A DNA stretch of 13,271 nucleotides from NCBI GenBank assembly GCA_001584585.1, contig LSYV01000009.1, positions 787,468 to 800,738 of the forward strand. Reading direction: 5' to 3'. The notes beneath the pieces were generated by a model. That model was not told the origin of the DNA. It ran no database searches and was given only the letters and a program-made list of their open reading frames with translations. Shown piece after piece: positions 9,069 through 13,271 of this stretch (its first letter is position 1; the number at the start of each line of letters is the position of its first letter). The position numbers and the translations under genes were made by a program. The stretch comes from Gonium pectorale. Taxonomy: Eukaryota; Chlorophyta; Chlorophyceae; Chlamydomonadales; Volvocaceae.

Positions 9069-10557
9069 GAGTCACAACCGCACAACCGGTCCAACTCACA
9101 GCCGCAGGTCGGCGCGTAACCCGGGTTGCTGTCGGCGGGCAGAAAACGGGATGAAGGCGTACGACAACGTACGTTGTACTAAAGTCGTGCAAAACACGTA
9201 GACCTGTCAAACCGCCGAAAAAACGCAGCGCAGGGGACGGGCGCATCCGCCCATGCAGTGCCATGGACGAGGCGTAGGAGTGCGGTCCTCCGTCAAGCGC
9301 CGAGTCCGCTGCCCAACCGCAGCCACCACCAGAAGCTGCGCACCGGCGGCTTCGGCGGCACCCGAGAAGTAAGGGCGGCAACCACCGCTGGGCACCCGGC
9401 CGCCGGCGGCCGCCCTAGCTAGAGGTGAGGCACGGGGGACAAACCGCTTGCCATTGGCGCGCTGCCCACCGCGGGCCACGCTACCAAAGTTCAGTGCTGG
9501 TCAGCTGATGGTCAATAATGGGCCCACGGTGTTATCGGCCCCATGGGGACGAATGCGTTCCTGGCCAACCGCCCAAAGCCCGTTGGACAACTCGCATCCA
9601 TCCGCTCACCGGACTCGGGTCCATTTCAGCAACGCCTGACTGCGTGGGCAGGCTCAACGAATAACAAATCAACGAATATAAAATGTGGTCTCTCGTAACA
9701 AAGGTCGTCTCACGGCGCTGGCCTCCATGGCAATGTCAACGCCACAGCTGCCGCCGCTTTGGGCAGGCTGCCACCTCTTTCCGCCCCAGCCCTGGGAGCA
9801 TTGCGGCGAAGACGCCATCCCTGTCACAGCCCCCTGCACATGCTGCCGACGAACAGGCTAGGATCCTGCCCATAACCCGGCCGCAGTGGTGGTAACCCAC
9901 ATCCACATTTAACGAAATACTCCTGGGCTGGCATCTAAGGGCTCAGGTCGGCGTGTGCGGCGTGCGACCCACGGGTCACAACCATCCCACGTGACGCCGC
10001 CAACCGAAACCGCCCCCAGGTGCCAACCCGACGTACAAACGCGCCCTGCAGCGGCCTCCCTGCACAAGCTCTCGAATCTTGCACCTCCCGGAGCAGCTCG
10101 TTTACCGATATAAGGTAGCCCTATGTAGTCGCCTCTCGAGACGAAGGACCACCGTTTATCCAAGTGCCGAGGACGCGGCCCTCATCACGGGGTATGCCCA
10201 CGCCTGACTGCGCGCACGCCAGCGCCGCCTGCAACATACAAGACTCGCGCAACTCTTTCCTTTAACATGTCGCTCGATCCAGCCCGCACCTACTCCTTTG
10301 CTACGTCTCAGTCTCCTTGTGGCTGCCCCAGGGCCGAGGCAGGACGTGTACCCCTGCCCTGAGACTGCGCCCGCCCTCTCTGCGAGCCGCCAAAGGACCA
10401 AATTGCCGTCTGCTACCCCCTCGCCGCCGCCGCCGCTCCCACGCACGTCCCACACTCTGCTCCTTCCTCCTCCTGGCCCCTCCTCCTGGCCCCTCCTCCT
10501 GGCCCACACGACCGATGCACAGGCGGTGGGGTGAGATCGCGGGCCTTACCAGCCCAC
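9069..10557. other. Intergenic stretch downstream of the SPS-like gene
   Basis: No gene can be supported. Frames on both strands overlap and look random. The right end should hold the 3' UTR of the SPS-like gene, but I found no TGTAA on the minus strand between 9900 and 10558. A three-copy 13-mer repeat lies at 10466-10504. Confidence 0.35.
10466..10504. repeat. Three perfect tandem copies of a 13-mer
   Basis: The unit CCTCCTCCTGGCC is repeated three times without mismatch, 54 nt beyond the stop codon of the SPS-like gene. It therefore lies in the likely 3' UTR. Confidence 0.85.
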
Positions 10558-12460
10558 TCACAGCACCGCCACGCGGCCGCTGCTCTGGTAGGGGGCCAGA
10601 TCCACCTCAAACAGCGGCCCGATGCTGGAGCCGCCAGAACCGCCATGGGAGGTCATCTCGGCCGCCTCCGCTCCACCGCCGACCTTGCCATCCCCCTCCG
10701 CCAGCAGCACCACGCGCTGCAGCCCCGCCACCAGGTCCTCGCCGTCGCTGCAGCGGAGGGACACGGACGACGGCGGAGGCGGAGGCGGCGCCGCCAGGGC
10801 AGCGGCAGCGGCTGCGCCGGTGGCAGCACCGCCAGCGTGGAACGCCACCACGGTCATGTCCTCCAGCTGCACGCCGTACCGTACGGCAAGGTACCGCAGT
10901 ACGAGCGAACGGTTGCAGCGGAGCGGGGTCACGTGGAGCGTGAAGCCGCTGCCGGCAGGTGCGCCGGCGCCAACGGACTCGCCGCCGTCGGTGGCGGCGG
11001 CGGCGCTGCCGCCGTCGGCCGCCGCCGTCTCCGCCGCCATGGGAAAGCCGCTGCTCCCGCGGCCGAGCGTCAGACCGGTGGATCCGGCTCGGCCGGAGGA
11101 GGCGGGCGCCACGGCCGGCGTGACGGTGGTCTGCGCGCGCAGGCCGGACAGCCGCAGCTTGCGCCGGAAGCGGGAGAGCAGCGCCGTCGGGTCGACGCCC
11201 GCCGCTGCGGGTCCGGCAAAGGTGACCATGATGTGGAAGGGGCCCAGCGCGGATATGCGCGGCGGGACGGCCCCCGGGCGGCACACGGGCAGCCGGCCCC
11301 AGCCGCTGCGGTTGGACAGCACGCGGCGGACGATCTGCGGGTGCAGGGGAGGGGGAGGGGAGGGGAGGGGAAGGGGAGGGGGAGGGGAAGGGGGGATAAG
11401 GAGGGTGAGGACGAGAGGAGTGGCGCCGTGGAGCAGACGTGGAGCAGGCGCGTGTGGGCCGATAGTGGCACCGGCAGGCTAGGGCACGGGGCAGAGGGTC
11501 CCCATCCCTCCAGACAGCGCCATATTGAACTCCTCCCCCCGCCTGAGAGTGTACCTCTTCCGCTGCAGACTCGCACTTCCCCGCCCCCCGCACCTGCTTG
11601 GCGGTGGTGGCGTCCCAGTGCCACTCCACGTGGCGCTCGTAGCGCTCGTCGAACAGCAGGCCCGGCTCACCCTCCAGCGCGCCGCCGCCGCCGCTGTTGC
11701 CGTACCCGCCGCCGGCGCCGCCGCCGGGGCCGCCGCTGCCGACCTTGCAGCCCGTCATCCACAGCTGGCAGGCGCTGTTGCAGGCCAGCACGTCCAGGGC
11801 GGTGGGCGCCGCGCCGCCCGCCGTCAGCAGCGCGCGCGTGTCGGTGCAGCCCAAGCAGCTCAGCAGCCCCAGCGACAGGCGGCCGGCGGGCAGCAGGCGG
11901 GAGGCAGCGGAGGCAGAGGAGGAGGAGGAGGAGTCCAGGCCCAGCGCCGCGGACAGCAGCGCGCGGAGCTGCGGGGCAGGAAGGGGCGTGCGCGCGGGCG
12001 GGTGGGAAGGGGGGTGGTGAAGGCGAGAAACTGTCCGTAACGCGCGACACCCTGCATGGGGAAGGGACTCTCACCGACCGCGCGTCAGGGAGGGGTCAAG
12101 GGGGGTTTGGATGATGTACACGAGGCTGACAAATGACTGTTGTAGGCCGCGGAGGAAAGACAATGTTGGAAGCTCCGTCCCCGGTGCTCGGCCTCCCCTC
12201 CCCGCCCCTCCCCACCCTACCCCACTCACCTTGCCACCCAGCCTCTCCGCCACAGCCCCCAGACTGCCGCCCGCCTCCGCCGCCGCGGCCCGCGCCGTGG
12301 CGATGTCCCGCAGCGCCGCCGCGCAGCGGAGCAGCTCGGAGCCGCTGGAGGCAGCGAACAGCAGCAGGCGGGTGCCGGAGCCGGAGCCGGAGCCGCCGCC
12401 CGCGTTTGCCGCGTCCGCGCAGCGCTGCAGCAGCGCCAGGCGGGCGCCCTGTTGCCGAGA

Positions 12461-12492
<32 letters not shown>

Positions 12493-13259
12493 AGGGTCGG
12501 GGTCGGGGTCAGGGTCGGGGTCGGGGTCGGGCATCGGGTTACTGTAAGCCAGTAACGTGCACGGGTACGTGTGTGTGGCGGTGATGGTGGCGAAAGTTGA
12601 CGCCGGAGTACGGGTCGTCGTGGTGGGCCGCCAGCCCCCCACCGAGGCGCGTTGTGGGCATGTGTACATGTACGACACAAATCACACGTCGTACGGCACG
12701 GCGGTGCAGGGGCCGGCGGCCCGAGCTCGCGCCAGGGCCCGCACCGCGGGGCCCTTTCGTCCCGTCCCGCCCCAGAAATTACACTTTTCGCAAAGCAGCA
12801 CAAGAACCTAAAAACCCTAATACCCCTAAACCATAAAAGCAGCACGGGCACGGGCACAAAACATCAACACCTGCTCCGGGCGCAAGACTGGGCTGGCGGA
12901 GATGCGCCGCCGATCCCCCACACCCGGCCCCCGCTCACCGGGAAGACGTCAGGCAAGCCGCCGGGCGACGAAGCCGCCGCCGGACTGCCCTCGCCGCCCT
13001 CACCGCCGGCGCCGCCCCTGCTCGCCGGTGGCGTCGACGCCGTCAGCTCGCGCAGCCCGGCGGCGTCGGCGGCAGCGGCTCCGGCCGCGGAGTGGTCGGC
13101 GCTGCGCCGCAGCAGGTTGGCGGCGGCGGCGGCGACGGCGGCGCTGTCGGTGCCCAGGCGCGACGCCGCCGCCACCACCGCCGGCGGCAGCTCGAAGGGC
13201 AGCGAGGAGGCGCGGCCGGCGGCCAGGTCGCACAGCGCCGCGCCCAGGCCGGCCGCGAC
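10558..13259 (-). CDS. Sucrose-phosphate-synthase-like protein, C-terminal four exons (partial)
   Basis: This is the 3' part of a gene whose C-terminal domain matches the sucrose-phosphatase-like (HAD) domain of plant sucrose-phosphate synthase, the cytosolic enzyme making sucrose-6-phosphate. Exons: 12939-13259, 12230-12448, 11594-11968, 10558-11334, all joined in phase 0, 563 aa in the window; the start lies beyond the right edge. Aligned blocks: ALDVLACNSACQLW (plant DALICSSGSELY), YERHVEWHW followed by IVRRVL (plant HIEYRW, then R.TL), LSRFRRKLRLSGLRAQ (plant LRKLMRIQALRCH), LHVTPLRCNRSLVLRYLAVR (plant LNVIPVLASRSQALRYLYVR) and GEDLVAGLQRVVLL. HAD catalytic aspartates are not visible: the first motif position reads LLFAASSG. 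Ala/Gly/Pro insertions inflate the domain. The first visible exon is Ala-rich and unrecognised, and the glycosyltransferase domain is outside the window, so a separate SPP-like protein remains possible. Confidence 0.72.
11346..11395. repeat. Purine-rich GGGGA tract in SPS-like intron
   Basis: About 50 nt of almost pure G and A on the plus strand (runs of four to five G separated by single or double A) lie in the intron 11335-11593. On the transcribed strand this is a polypyrimidine tract ending about 11 nt before the acceptor of the last exon, so it probably helps define that splice site. The G runs also fit the pattern of a G-quadruplex on the opposite strand. Confidence 0.8.
12461..12532. 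repeat. Hexanucleotide array (TCGGGG) x12
   Basis: Twelve contiguous hexamers. Nine are TCGGGG, two are TCAGGG variants (12491-12496 and 12509-12514) and the last is TCGGGC. The array lies in the intron 12449-12938, ending about 11 nt before the acceptor of the exon 12230-12448 on the transcribed strand. The apparent Asp-Pro repeat frame across it is an artefact of this array. Confidence 0.95.
12807..12832. repeat. Degenerate telomere-like CCCTAA patch in intron
   Basis: Three imperfect units (CCTAAAAA, CCCTAAT, CCCCTAAACC) resemble the C-rich strand of plant/algal telomere repeats (CCCTAAA or CCCTAAAA). They sit inside the intron 12449-12938 in a locally AT-rich island. With three imperfect copies this may be chance or a scar of telomere-sequence insertion. 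Confidence 0.4.
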
Positions 13260-13271
13260 CTAGGGTGGAGC

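Noticed and set aside
9909..10163. 84-codon minus-strand frame downstream of the SPS-like gene
   Set aside because: It lacks an ATG at its 5' end, shows no family similarity and is within the length range of chance ORFs here.
10531..12114. A 527-codon open frame on the plus strand across the SPS-like gene
   Set aside because: It is antisense to exons with recognisable SPS homology. Its Arg/Ala/Gly-rich low-complexity translation is what GC-rich codon bias on the other strand produces.
12226..12678. Frame encoding a long Asp-Pro repeat protein
   Set aside because: The repeat comes entirely from the TCGGGG hexamer array in an intron, and the flanking residues have no family resemblance.
1..13271. 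Search for tRNA, rRNA, CRISPR arrays and bacterial operon signals
   Set aside because: No cloverleaf with conserved T-loop, no rRNA core sequence, no spaced palindromic repeats and no Shine-Dalgarno-linked gene strings were seen.

Overview
The window looks like nuclear DNA of a volvocine-type green alga (Chlamydomonas/Volvox/Gonium relatives). Both recognisable host genes are broken into many short exons. The introns are about 170-500 nt with GT...AG ends, C-rich 3' ends and often a C/G-rich GTGAG/GTGCG-type donor. The coding exons are GC-rich with Ala/Gly/Ser homopolymer-like insertions. The first gene is a nuclear-encoded plastid division protein with a plausible transit peptide. No bacterial operon structure, CRISPR array, rRNA or tRNA was seen.

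Layout. 1-~1170: a decayed non-LTR (LINE-type) retrotransposon on the minus strand, 5'-truncated, with a frameshift near 614. ~1180-2187: no convincing gene; it holds the only TGTAA-type poly(A) signal noticed downstream of the next gene. 2188-5436 (minus): a complete eight-exon gene for the plastid septum-site ATPase MinD. Every splice phase joins and the predicted protein is 349 residues. 5437-10557: about 5 kb of lower-GC, repeat-sprinkled intergenic DNA. It contains a protein-like but unidentified ORF (6610-6966), a 12-bp perfect hairpin, small direct repeats, and a degraded unidentified coding stretch spread over three frames (8596-9068). 10558-13259 (minus, running off the right edge): the 3' four exons of a sucrose-phosphate-synthase-like gene, covering its C-terminal sucrose-phosphatase-like domain. 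The introns of this gene carry a hexamer array (GGGGTC), a purine-rich tract and a degenerate telomere-like patch.

The two host genes lie on the same strand but have unrelated jobs: positioning of the chloroplast division ring, and sucrose synthesis. They are independent eukaryotic transcription units separated by transposon debris. The part that remains unexplained is 6.6-9.1 kb, where minus-strand coding fragments suggest a decayed mobile or viral-type insertion whose family I could not name.
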